Positions 26,630 to 35,101 of a stretch of 64,000 nucleotides of DNA are shown in pieces. A program made the position numbers and the translations under genes. Position 1 is the stretch's first letter; every line of letters begins with the position of its first letter. The DNA is taken from assembly GCF_012726295.1 (NCBI RefSeq), contig NZ_JABAOB010000013.1, positions 62,001 through 126,000 of the forward strand, read 5' to 3'. This DNA is from Chitinophaga sp. Ak27. Its GTDB lineage: Bacteria; Bacteroidota; Bacteroidia; Chitinophagales; Chitinophagaceae. Below the pieces are notes generated by a model that ran no database searches, was not told the origin of the DNA, and saw only the letters and a list, made by a program, of their open reading frames with translations.

Positions 26630-27589
26630 CTATACCCTGTATGCCTTCAACACATTCATCACCCAGGATTTACCCCATTGATCTACCTGCTCTTCTGTCC
26701 ACAGATAAGGGAAAAATATCCTTTTCTGGAATCTGGGAGGAAGATATTTCTGCCAATTGGTGCCACCGGTAGCGGCAATATCTACCGGATCGCGCTCCAG
26801 GTAACGAACGGCGGATTTATAGTGCGACAGCGGCCATTCGACATTGACAAATAAATCCAGTTTCCGGAGCTCTTCTTCTACGGCTTCCATATTTTCACCT
26901 CGTTGGCGCAGCGACTGGTATAACGCAGAGAAGTTGGTATGCACATTGTCTTCCGCCAATTGCAGGAACTGTGCCGCATATTTGGCAATAAACTGTTGTA
27001 GCGTGAGGGTTTGCTTGCCGGTAGATAGTTCAGAAGCGCCGGACTTCCAGTAAATATGTTCAAACTTCTCCTTGATGGTGGCGTATTTCAGCTCTTCCCG
27101 TTTGGCCAGGCTTACCAACTGTGTGAAATCCGTAGCATAAATTTCTATCATACGGTATTGCCCGGACTGGAAGCCGCTGGCGGGGAGCAGGGACATCCTG
27201 AACTTCAGGAACTGTTCTTTGTCCATACCATCTACCATGATATCAAAAGAGGATACCAGGGCAGTGAAGTAAGCGTTGATCCGCTTCAGCTTTGTTGCGA
27301 AAACATCGGCTGTCAGTGAAGCATTGCCGGCTATTTGTTTGCACTCATGTAAGGTGAGTTTAAAATACAGCTCTGTGATCTGGTGATACATGATAAAGAT
27401 TTCCTCATCAGGGTAGGATGTCTTTGGATGTTGCAGACTCAACAAAGTATCGAGGTGAATATAATCCCAATAGGTAAGGTAATCGGCGTAGAGCAGCCCG
27501 TCGAGATAAGCGTTGAGATCCTGCCCCATGGCGGCATACTTCTCCTGTAATCTCAGCAATCTATCTTTAATTTCCGGTGTTATTTCCAT
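26630..27589 (-). CDS. kynA: Tryptophan 2,3-dioxygenase
   Basis: The 319-residue protein is a heme-dependent dioxygenase that opens the tryptophan indole ring to N-formylkynurenine. The signature segments are TYWDYIHLDTLLSLQHPKT, FIMYHQITELYFKLTLHECKQI with the substrate-side residues, and SGFQSGQYRMIE. It is cytosolic and homotetrameric in the family. It follows kynU with a 7-nt gap on the same strand, forming a kynU-kynA operon. No formamidase gene is seen beside it. Confidence 0.95.
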   Translation of the reverse strand: MEITPEIKDRLLRLQEKYAAMGQDLNAYLDGLLYADYLTYWDYIHLDTLLSLQHPKTSYPDEEIFIMYHQITELYFKLTLHECKQIAGNASLTADVFATKLKRINAYFTALVSSFDIMVDGMDKEQFLKFRMSLLPASGFQSGQYRMIEIYATDFTQLVSLAKREELKYATIKEKFEHIYWKSGASELSTGKQTLTLQQFIAKYAAQFLQLAEDNVHTNFSALYQSLRQRGENMEAVEEELRKLDLFVNVEWPLSHYKSAVRYLERDPVDIAATGGTNWQKYLPPRFQKRIFFPYLWTEEQVDQWGKSWVMNVLKAYRV

Positions 27590-27596
27590 CGTGTGC

Positions 27597-28895
27597 TTAG
27601 TTTCGGTGGGTGATGATTGTTTTGCTGATAGCCATTAAGCGCTCTCCTGCCAGGAATACGTCTTCGAAGCTATTGTACAGTGGTACGGGACTGAGCCTGA
27701 TTACATTGGGCTCGCGCCAGTCGCCCAAAACATGATGAGCCATTAAAGCATTAAATATCTCTTTGGCGTTGTGCTTGGCTACGATAGATACCTGGGCCCC
27801 TCTGTCTTCAGTGGTGGCGGGCGTTATGATCTTATACTGTTCAAATCCCAGCTGCTTATTTACTTCGTCGATGATATAGCACAGGTAGGCGGTAAGTTGT
27901 TCACTCTTTTTTCTCAGCGGCTCAATGAAACCAGCTTTCTCAAAAATTTGCAGGGAGGCATGATACAGGGCCATTGGAATCACCTGGGTACAACTCACCT
28001 GCCAGCCATCGGCGCCAGCTTCCGGGATAAATCCTTTCTCCATCTTAAACCGTTGCTGCTCGTTATAGCCCCACCATCCGGCAAAGCGATGCAGGGACAT
28101 ATCGGAGAAATGCTTTTCGTGTACAAATATCCCGCTGATACCGCCGGGACCTGCATTCTGATATTTGTAAGAACACCAACAGGCAAAGTCAATATCCCAA
28201 TCGTGCAGTTTCAAAGGCACATTGCCCGCAGCATGCGCCAGGTCAAAGCCTACTACTGCGCCTACAGCGTGTCCCGCCCGGGTAATGGCGGGCATATCGA
28301 ACCATTGGCCGGTAAAATAATTGATACCGCCAAAGAGTACCAGTGCGATCTGTTCGCCGTTACCGGCGATAGCAGCCAGGATGTCCGCGGTATTCAACGT
28401 GTTTTCCCCAGCCCTAGGCGCCACTTCTATAATCGCTTCCTTCGGATCGTAACCATGAAATCTTACCTGGCTTTCTATGGCATATTGATCAGAGGGGAAA
28501 GCGCCGGCTTCCATGATGATTTTAAATCGTCCGGCTGTAGGCCGGTAAAAACTTACCATCAGCAGGTGCAGGTTAACCGTTAACGTATTCATAGGGCATA
28601 CCTCTGCGGCGCTGGCGCCTACAATATGGCCCATCAAACGTTTCAGCTCTTTATGATAATACATCCAGGGAGTATCTCCTTCAAACCATCCTTCTACGGC
28701 CATGTTTTCCCAGTTGCTGAGCTGTTGATCTACATAGCTTCGCGCCGTTTTAGGCTGTAATCCCAGCGAATTTCCGCATAAATAAATGAAGGGAGTGCCA
28801 TTTTGCTGCGGAAACAGGAATTCACTTCTGAACGTATGTAACGGGTCTTGCTGATCCAGGCTTTGTGCAAAAGCCCGCTGATTTTCAAAAAGCAT
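27597..28895 (-). CDS. kynU: Kynureninase
   Basis: The product (about 432 residues) is a PLP-dependent enzyme cleaving kynurenine to anthranilate, or 3-hydroxykynurenine to 3-hydroxyanthranilate, plus alanine. Family blocks include IYLCGNSLGLQPKTAR, the AAEVCPMNTLTVNLHLL region, VGFDLAHAAGNVPL and the cofactor Lys in CWCSYKYQNAGPGG. The ATG at 28893-28895 is preferred over the GTG one codon upstream. It is first in the operon with kynA, and the intermediate formamidase step must be encoded elsewhere. Confidence 0.95.
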   Translation of the reverse strand: MLFENQRAFAQSLDQQDPLHTFRSEFLFPQQNGTPFIYLCGNSLGLQPKTARSYVDQQLSNWENMAVEGWFEGDTPWMYYHKELKRLMGHIVGASAAEVCPMNTLTVNLHLLMVSFYRPTAGRFKIIMEAGAFPSDQYAIESQVRFHGYDPKEAIIEVAPRAGENTLNTADILAAIAGNGEQIALVLFGGINYFTGQWFDMPAITRAGHAVGAVVGFDLAHAAGNVPLKLHDWDIDFACWCSYKYQNAGPGGISGIFVHEKHFSDMSLHRFAGWWGYNEQQRFKMEKGFIPEAGADGWQVSCTQVIPMALYHASLQIFEKAGFIEPLRKKSEQLTAYLCYIIDEVNKQLGFEQYKIITPATTEDRGAQVSIVAKHNAKEIFNALMAHHVLGDWREPNVIRLSPVPLYNSFEDVFLAGERLMAISKTIITHRN

Positions 28896-29263
28896 CACGT
28901 AAAAAATATTTTAAATGGTCAGTGATTACCTCCATGTTGGTGTATCATGGCTGCGGTATATTGAAAAATAAAATGAGTGGTAAGTAGCAGAAAGGAGTAT
29001 CTGCTAATGGGAGGAGCTCCAACTAGGACGGCCTGTTAATAATATTTTTGAAAATATTTCCCATTGGTCTGAACGGTAAACAAAGCAAGGATAATTTGGG
29101 GAAATTGCCAAAAAAATGTCGGCACCGGGTAACAGTCGACGCTATAAAACAGGCAACATTAATTAACGATATGTTTATCTAAAGATTAAACCGCCCAGCG
29201 TACTTTTAGTATATATTAATCTGTGTTTAGTATATCTTACACTGCGTTTATAACTATCGAAAT
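28896..29263. promoter_or_regulatory. Divergent promoter region between kynU and the phosphoesterase gene
   Basis: This 368-nt non-coding stretch separates divergent genes and must hold both promoters. The direct repeat TTTAGTATAT occurs at 29205-29214 and 29226-29235, 21 bp apart or two helical turns. This would suit a regulator binding the same face upstream of the plus-strand gene. Confidence 0.5.
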
Positions 29264-31855
29264 ATGAATACAGGACCACATTTTTTGCTAAAAACGGCTG
29301 CTGTTTACCTTTTATTGGCTGCGCAAAGTTTACAGGCGCAGGTATCAGATCCTCCGGAGAAACATAGGGATATCAGGAAGCCGGTAGATACTTCCTGGCA
29401 TCAGTCTTTGGCAGGCGACAGACTACTACCCAACGGGCAAATACTAACGCCGGCGGGGCAAGGACTCAATTTAGCAGAGGGTACCCGGGTATTAAACCTG
29501 GAGTGTGCTCACCACAAAAATGTGCTCATTGCAAAAACCAACAGGCGCCTGGCTTTTATTGATGCCAGGGAATATAGCATACTTAAATATTACGACTATC
29601 CCAATAAGGAATCGGGCTCTATGAACGGCCTGGCAGTGGGTGAAAACGACTCTACTATTTATTTTACCGGCCTGCAAAAGAATCTATATGTAGGAAATGT
29701 GAGCCCTTCGGGAACATTTACCCTGACAAACACCATCGATCTATCCGTTAATAATAAAAATACCAACCCTTTAGGCGTTGGGTTATGTCCCAATAACATT
29801 GCGTTTGTGGCGCTGGCCATCACTAACGAGGTTGCCGTAGTGGATCTTTCCAAAGGCAAATTATTGAGCAGGATCCCTGTGGGTGTTTGTCCTTATGCTA
29901 TTGTTATCAGTAAAGATAAAAAGTTGGCCTTCGTCAGTAATTTCGGAGGACCACATGCAAAAAAAGGCGACAAGACAGAAAAATCGGCCGGAACAGATGT
30001 GGCAGTAGACGATCGGTCTGTAGCGCTGCGCGGCGCTGTTACCGTTATTGATATTGAATCAAGGAAAAAGATTACCGATATCGCCACCCGCATTCATCCT
30101 GAGTCGATGGTATTATCACCTGATGGCAAGTCCCTGTATGTAACAGATGATAGCGGCGATGGCATTAGCGTGATAGATGTAAAGACCTTAAAAATCGTAC
30201 ATACTATTAGCACCAAGCCTGATCCTTCTCTTCCCTATGGTAGCCTGACAACGGCGCTGGCATTCAGTGCCGACGGGAAAACGTTACTGGCATCCAACGC
30301 TGGCAACAACTCCATCGCGCTCATTGATCCGCATCACATGCAGCAAGCTCCTTATGGGTTTATTGCTGCCGGCGGCTTTCCTGGTACTATCTGCACTGCG
30401 GGGAATAATTTATTTATTGGCAATGTGACTGCGCTGAAGGGACAAGTACAGAAAGTTGAACTTCCCGGTGATAAAGCCGAAGTAGAAGCTTTTACTGCGG
30501 AGGCAAAGAAAGGATTTCACTTTATAGATTTACTGAGGGCACAGGCTGCAGCCAATTCAAATGCAAGGCCTAAACCCATTCCCGACAATCCGGGTGAACC
30601 ATCTTCTATCAGGCACGTCGTATATATCATTAAAGAAAATAAAAAATTTGACCAGGTGCTGGGCGACATTGGCAAGGGTAACTGCGATCCTAAGCTCGTT
30701 GAATTTGGCAACGAAACAACTCCTAATACCCACGCACTGGCGAAGCAATTTGCCTTGCTGGATAACTATTATTGCAATGGTGTTAACTCCAGCGATGGCC
30801 ACCAGTGGGCCATACAGGGAATAACCACCCCTTACCATGAAAAAGATTTCTCCAATGGGCACTGCGCTTATGATTTTGGAACAGATCCCCTGTCCTATGC
30901 TGGCTGCGGGTTTATCTGGAATCATCTGCTGCGCAAAGGCATTTCATTCAGGAACTTTGGCGAAACAGACCTCGCTGAAATAACCAAGGGGAAAACCTGG
31001 ACCGATGTATATAGTGCCTGGAAAAATAAAAACGATTCGGCTCAGTACAAATGTTCCTATGCCATGAAAAGCCTGGAAAAGTACAGCGACCTGCGTTATC
31101 CCGGATGGAACATGAATATTACAGACCAGGTCAGGGCCGATGCATTTATCAATGCGCTGAAGGAATACGAAACCGCAGGCAGTCTCCCTGAATTCCTGAT
31201 CATCTATCTACCTAACGACCATACCAGCGGGTATAGCGAGGAAACACCTACTCCCCGCGCTTACGTAACAGATAACGACTGGGCCACCGGCCGGGTGGTG
31301 GAAGCGCTTTCCAAAAGTTCTTTCTGGAAGGATATGGCCATCTTCATCAACGAAGATGATCCTCAAAGTGGTACAGACCATGTGGATGGGCACCGTTCAT
31401 TCTGTTTGATTGCGAGCCCTTTTGTAAAGCGTGATGCTATCATCAGTAATTTTTACAATCAATCGTCTGTATTGCACACTATTTGCCAGATATTTGGCGT
31501 ACAGCCCATGAACCAGTTGGTAGCAGCCGCTCCATTAATGACCGCCTGTTTCCAGGACGTACCCGACTATACCACGTACAACAGCCTGACACCAACCATT
31601 GCGATCAATGAGATGAATCCCGGCAAGGACAAGATTAAAAGCAAAACTACCGCCAGGTTGGCGCCTATGACGCAGAAAATGGATTTCTCCAAACCAGATC
31701 TAATTGACAGAGACGCCCTGCTGTTTAGTGAATACGTATGGTCAACTATACACGGCGACAAACCGTTTCCGAAACAATACTTCGGTGCGCATCAAAAAGG
31801 TTTAAAAGCCCTCGGCCTGAAAGTAGATGCTAAGCAGGATGACGATGACGATTGA
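29264..31855 (+). CDS. Bifunctional YncE-like beta-propeller / alkaline phosphatase-like phosphoesterase
   Basis: The 863-residue secreted protein (signal MNTGPHFLLKTAAVYLLLAAQSLQAQ) has an N-terminal beta-propeller of YVTN/YncE type at about 60-400, for example DNNAGNNSIALI-like strands and SLYVTDDSGDGISVIDV. A phosphoesterase domain follows at about 445-780 (HVVYIIKENKKFDQVLGD, LLDNYYCNGVNSSDGHQW, FINEDDPQSGTDHVDGHR) with metal-site Asp and His residues. The family includes phospholipase C-like and acid phosphatase enzymes; the substrate is unknown. The C-terminus is an Asp run. It stands alone. Confidence 0.88.
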   Translation: MNTGPHFLLKTAAVYLLLAAQSLQAQVSDPPEKHRDIRKPVDTSWHQSLAGDRLLPNGQILTPAGQGLNLAEGTRVLNLECAHHKNVLIAKTNRRLAFIDAREYSILKYYDYPNKESGSMNGLAVGENDSTIYFTGLQKNLYVGNVSPSGTFTLTNTIDLSVNNKNTNPLGVGLCPNNIAFVALAITNEVAVVDLSKGKLLSRIPVGVCPYAIVISKDKKLAFVSNFGGPHAKKGDKTEKSAGTDVAVDDRSVALRGAVTVIDIESRKKITDIATRIHPESMVLSPDGKSLYVTDDSGDGISVIDVKTLKIVHTISTKPDPSLPYGSLTTALAFSADGKTLLASNAGNNSIALIDPHHMQQAPYGFIAAGGFPGTICTAGNNLFIGNVTALKGQVQKVELPGDKAEVEAFTAEAKKGFHFIDLLRAQAAANSNARPKPIPDNPGEPSSIRHVVYIIKENKKFDQVLGDIGKGNCDPKLVEFGNETTPNTHALAKQFALLDNYYCNGVNSSDGHQWAIQGITTPYHEKDFSNGHCAYDFGTDPLSYAGCGFIWNHLLRKGISFRNFGETDLAEITKGKTWTDVYSAWKNKNDSAQYKCSYAMKSLEKYSDLRYPGWNMNITDQVRADAFINALKEYETAGSLPEFLIIYLPNDHTSGYSEETPTPRAYVTDNDWATGRVVEALSKSSFWKDMAIFINEDDPQSGTDHVDGHRSFCLIASPFVKRDAIISNFYNQSSVLHTICQIFGVQPMNQLVAAAPLMTACFQDVPDYTTYNSLTPTIAINEMNPGKDKIKSKTTARLAPMTQKMDFSKPDLIDRDALLFSEYVWSTIHGDKPFPKQYFGAHQKGLKALGLKVDAKQDDDDD

Positions 31856-31870
31856 TGCTGAGATAAATAT

Positions 31871-31909
31871 ATCCCGTCCTGAAATGGTTTTACTATTGCA
31901 GGGCGGGAT
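31871..31909 (+). terminator. Hairpin after the phosphoesterase gene
   Basis: ATCCCGTCCTG (31871-31881) pairs with CAGGGCGGGAT (31899-31909) with one G-T wobble. It lies about 15 nt past the stop codon between convergent genes. There is no strong T-run, so it is a probable rather than certain terminator. Confidence 0.5.
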
Positions 31910-31918
31910 CATTACCTG

Positions 31919-32332
31919 CTATATAAACATCAGTATATAAGCAACTATAAAAGCCCCCCATGCCACACTAAGCATTACCAATACAATCCTGAGCCAGTAC
32001 TTCCATGCCACCCACACATAAAACCCTACCGTAAGTATTGTTAATAAAAGTAAAAATTGACTGGATCTCAAAAAAGTAAAGCAGTTCAGCGCCAGGTAAA
32101 AGTTCATGATTCCGATAAAAGCTGTACCGCTACTATGTGTGGCATTGAATCCTATCCATGACTTCCACATCATCAGTTTTTCTGAAATTAGTAGCGAAGC
32201 ATCTCTCATTTCTTCTATGAGTTTTTCATTGCGGGGAAACAATTTATTGGTCCACAGCGTAGCACGAAGGTGAGAAAGGCCCATCAGTCCGATAATGGCC
32301 GAACCTGTCTCCCAAAGATATTGAGCTATCAT
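31919..32332 (-). CDS. Small four-helix membrane protein
   Basis: The 137-residue protein has about four hydrophobic helices, the last three closely packed (FIGIMNFYLALNCF, FLLLLTILTVGFYVWVAW, IVLVMLSVAWGAFIVAYIL). No catalytic motif is visible. It resembles small uncharacterised membrane proteins (LIC_13387-type, from memory). The upstream Crp-like regulator lies 73 nt away on the same strand and may control it. Confidence 0.65.
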   Translation of the reverse strand: MIAQYLWETGSAIIGLMGLSHLRATLWTNKLFPRNEKLIEEMRDASLLISEKLMMWKSWIGFNATHSSGTAFIGIMNFYLALNCFTFLRSSQFLLLLTILTVGFYVWVAWKYWLRIVLVMLSVAWGAFIVAYILMFI

Positions 32333-32405
32333 AGATTATCTTATTTTCTGTCAGTATGTTCCTGCAAAATTAACGGACAACCTACTCCCGAAAAATGAAC
32401 CTGGG

Positions 32406-32975
32406 TTAAGAAATGCGTTTGCGGATCCGGCTCAGTGCCTGAGGGGTAACACCGATATAGGAAGCCAGGTATTTCAGGGGCACCTGCTGCAATAAGTGAG
32501 GGGCTTTATGAAAGAGGTCGAGGTAACGTTCTTCGGCAGACTTTAAGAGAAAGGAAAGCTCCCTGTCTGATTTCAGTAAAAGCAGCTGTTCAGTAGCCAG
32601 CCGCCCTATTCTTTCCACGATCTTTAACCGGCTGTACATCTCCTGCAAATCGTCGTAATGAATGCGCCAGAGGGTTGTTTCAGCCAGTATTTCACCATAG
32701 TAGAGAGACGGTTTACGGGTATAAAAAGAGCTGAAGACCGTCATAAACCAGCCTTCAAATGAAAAACCGATAGTAGTATCATTGCCTTCTTTGTCTTCTA
32801 TATAAAAGCGTAACAATCCCCGGTCAACAAATGTCAGGTAGTTTTCTGTTTCTCCGGCTTTCAGGTAGAAGGTTTTCGCGGGGTAAATTTTCTGCTCAAA
32901 ACGGGAAGAAAATAGCATCCAGTCTTCGTCAGAGATACCTACCTGTTTTTTCAGGAATTGATGCATGAGTTGCAT
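32406..32975 (-). CDS. Crp/Fnr family transcriptional regulator
   Basis: The 189-residue protein has a cyclic-nucleotide-binding-like domain (KTFYLKAGETENYLTFVDRGLLRFYIEDKEGNDTTIGFSFEG) and a C-terminal winged-helix remnant ending LKYLASYIGVTPQALSRIRKR. This short form is common in Bacteroidota and usually does not bind cAMP. The ligand is unknown. A second possible ATG lies at 32966. Confidence 0.85.
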   Translation of the reverse strand: MQLMHQFLKKQVGISDEDWMLFSSRFEQKIYPAKTFYLKAGETENYLTFVDRGLLRFYIEDKEGNDTTIGFSFEGWFMTVFSSFYTRKPSLYYGEILAETTLWRIHYDDLQEMYSRLKIVERIGRLATEQLLLLKSDRELSFLLKSAEERYLDLFHKAPHLLQQVPLKYLASYIGVTPQALSRIRKRIS

Positions 32976-33043
32976 AATACGCCATATTATACAGTGAAGG
33001 TAAGCGCTAAAATTTGGACGAACTAATTCCGGAGGTATGCTAA

Positions 33044-33077
33044 AACAATAAAGCCGCCCAAAGGCGGCCTTATTGTT
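33044..33077. terminator. Terminator hairpin downstream of SusCD pair 2
   Basis: AACAATAA...GCCGCC pairs with GGCGGC...TTATTGTT across a 4-nt CAAA loop with one internal mismatch pair. The A and T tracts on both sides allow it to act on either strand, ending the minus-strand SusCD transcript. Confidence 0.8.
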
Positions 33078-33110
33078 GTCTTCACTTTTCTACTAAACTA
33101 TTGCCATGCT

Positions 33111-35090
33111 CTATTCTAATACATTCTTCCATTTGGTAGTACGGCCGGTAAACCATACTGGAAGATCTGGATTATTAGAAGGACTAATAATTGACCAACC
33201 TTCCGGATCCGCAGCCTGAACGCTACTTGGATAAGTCATTCTTTCTTTCCATTTGTATACGTCATACATAGCAACCGGATTGGTACCCAGGTATTTAATT
33301 AACCTGCGGGCAGCGGTATAGGGCACTTCAAAGTTCAGCATATTGTAATGCAGCTGAAGCTGGTTGAAAATTGCCTGAACCTTCTGCGTGCTTGACATGG
33401 CATCAAATTTCTGCGCTGCATTCTCTGCATAAACGCTTGCATTATATTCCATGGCGGGCTTTGCATTGATTCTTGCATCATCCATGGTTGTTGGCATGGC
33501 GGGTAAAGTTGTCTTGGAATATTGATTTGAGTTATTCAGATCATACCAATATTTGCAGGACAAGATAATCGCATTCTTGTAGTGATCGCGGGCAGCACCA
33601 TTCAGCTGACCAAAACCTCTTACTGCCGCTTCAGCGAGTGAAAGCTCGGTTTCAACCGCATGGATGGTTGGATATTTTAGTGCAAAGTTGAATTCCGGGC
33701 GAATATTGTACTCGGACACCAGGTTGCTTGCTGTACCTACGTTTCCATCATTGTCATCGCCATTGGCAACGGCGCTGCGAAGTGCACTTAACAGGAATGC
33801 CTCCCGTTTACTCAGATCTGCCTTTGATGCTGCATCCAATTGGATGGACTTATTTACGCCGTAGTTGAATGTTGTTTTGGAAATATCGGTCAAAATAGGA
33901 TCGTTGATATAAAAGCCACGCAAAACTTTATTTAAATAACTATTTGGATCCGTATTACCATCCCATTTTGTATCAGCTCCCAGGTATCTGCCACTCCAGT
34001 CCGGAGCGAAGATATAAGCAACACGTGGGTCAACAGTACCATTCACTAACCCAGTTGCGGAATTATCACCGCTAAAATAGGATAACGTTTGTCCGTTTAT
34101 CACTTTACTACCTACGGTTGGCTGACAATACATCACGTCCTGTAGGAATTTCTTCCCGGCACGGAAATCAAGCCCCCTTTCTCTGAACGAACGTGTAATA
34201 CCTAATTCATTACAAATACGGTTCAGTGCAATAACAGCGATGTCCGCCACACCGGCCACGTCGTTATAGTCGCTCATTAAAGGCTTGCCCTGCAACTCGG
34301 TCAGCACCTGCCGGGTAAGCGTAGGGGTAACCTCGCTTACGTTCATTGCACAACGCAATCTTAATGAATTAACATACTTACGCCATTTCAGAATATTTCC
34401 TCCAAAAAGGATATCCTGTTGGTTGAATGCCGCCTGCTGGGTAGGTGTCAGTGTCATCGTTGCCAATGCGTCGTCGGCAGCTTTGAAATCGCTGATTATT
34501 TTCGGATAGATATCAGCTTGGCCCAGGTATTTCGCTTTAACACCATCAAGTCCGCCCGCTGATCCTGTTTCTATATATGGAACCTTATCGTACATGTCGG
34601 TTGCTCTCTGGTAAGCATAACCTTTTAAAACATGCATTAAGGTGATGTACAGGCTATCTAAATTGGTCCGTTTAGCCTGGGGTGTGTTATTGTATTCACG
34701 TTGCGCCCAGAGTATAGGCGTAATCCATTGCGTATTAACAAAGTTAAAAATAGACTCGTTAAAACCGCCGGTGCCCCAGTCATGCTCCACATCATGGAGC
34801 GTGTAAGCGCCCCCTTCAGTAGTGGTGTTATAAATCTGGATGGCACTTGCAGTAACCCTCCCTCCACTTCTTACCTGGTGGTAAACAGAACCATAATCAC
34901 CACTCAGGAAGAATCCCTGGGTTAGCTGAGAGGTGAAAAATCCGGATATAACGCTTACCCCTGACTTATCAGCCATGTCTTTCGAATATCCATCAGGATT
35001 CTGGTATAAGTCCTCCAGCTTCTTCTTACATGCTACAGAAGACAGTAACAACGTAAGTACGAAAAATGATTTTAATTTGTTGTATTTCAT
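33111..35090 (-). CDS. SusD/RagB family surface lipoprotein, long form
   Basis: The 659-residue protein begins with a lipoprotein signal ending LLLSSVAC. It has the helical SusD-like fold of the group annotated as nutrient-binding outer-membrane lipoproteins: YITLMHVLKGYAYQRATDMYDKVPY and the C-terminal VPYTAARRLIKYLGTNPVAMYDVYKWKERMTYP. It is longer than SusD of pair 1. It starts 11 nt after the SusC gene on the same strand and should form the lid of that transporter. Confidence 0.92.
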   Translation of the reverse strand: MKYNKLKSFFVLTLLLSSVACKKKLEDLYQNPDGYSKDMADKSGVSVISGFFTSQLTQGFFLSGDYGSVYHQVRSGGRVTASAIQIYNTTTEGGAYTLHDVEHDWGTGGFNESIFNFVNTQWITPILWAQREYNNTPQAKRTNLDSLYITLMHVLKGYAYQRATDMYDKVPYIETGSAGGLDGVKAKYLGQADIYPKIISDFKAADDALATMTLTPTQQAAFNQQDILFGGNILKWRKYVNSLRLRCAMNVSEVTPTLTRQVLTELQGKPLMSDYNDVAGVADIAVIALNRICNELGITRSFRERGLDFRAGKKFLQDVMYCQPTVGSKVINGQTLSYFSGDNSATGLVNGTVDPRVAYIFAPDWSGRYLGADTKWDGNTDPNSYLNKVLRGFYINDPILTDISKTTFNYGVNKSIQLDAASKADLSKREAFLLSALRSAVANGDDNDGNVGTASNLVSEYNIRPEFNFALKYPTIHAVETELSLAEAAVRGFGQLNGAARDHYKNAIILSCKYWYDLNNSNQYSKTTLPAMPTTMDDARINAKPAMEYNASVYAENAAQKFDAMSSTQKVQAIFNQLQLHYNMLNFEVPYTAARRLIKYLGTNPVAMYDVYKWKERMTYPSSVQAADPEGWSIISPSNNPDLPVWFTGRTTKWKNVLE

Positions 35091-35101
35091 CTTAGTTGTT
35101 T

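Noticed and set aside
27771..28583. 270-codon plus-strand frame opposite kynU
   Set aside because: It is the antisense shadow of a clearly real kynureninase gene.
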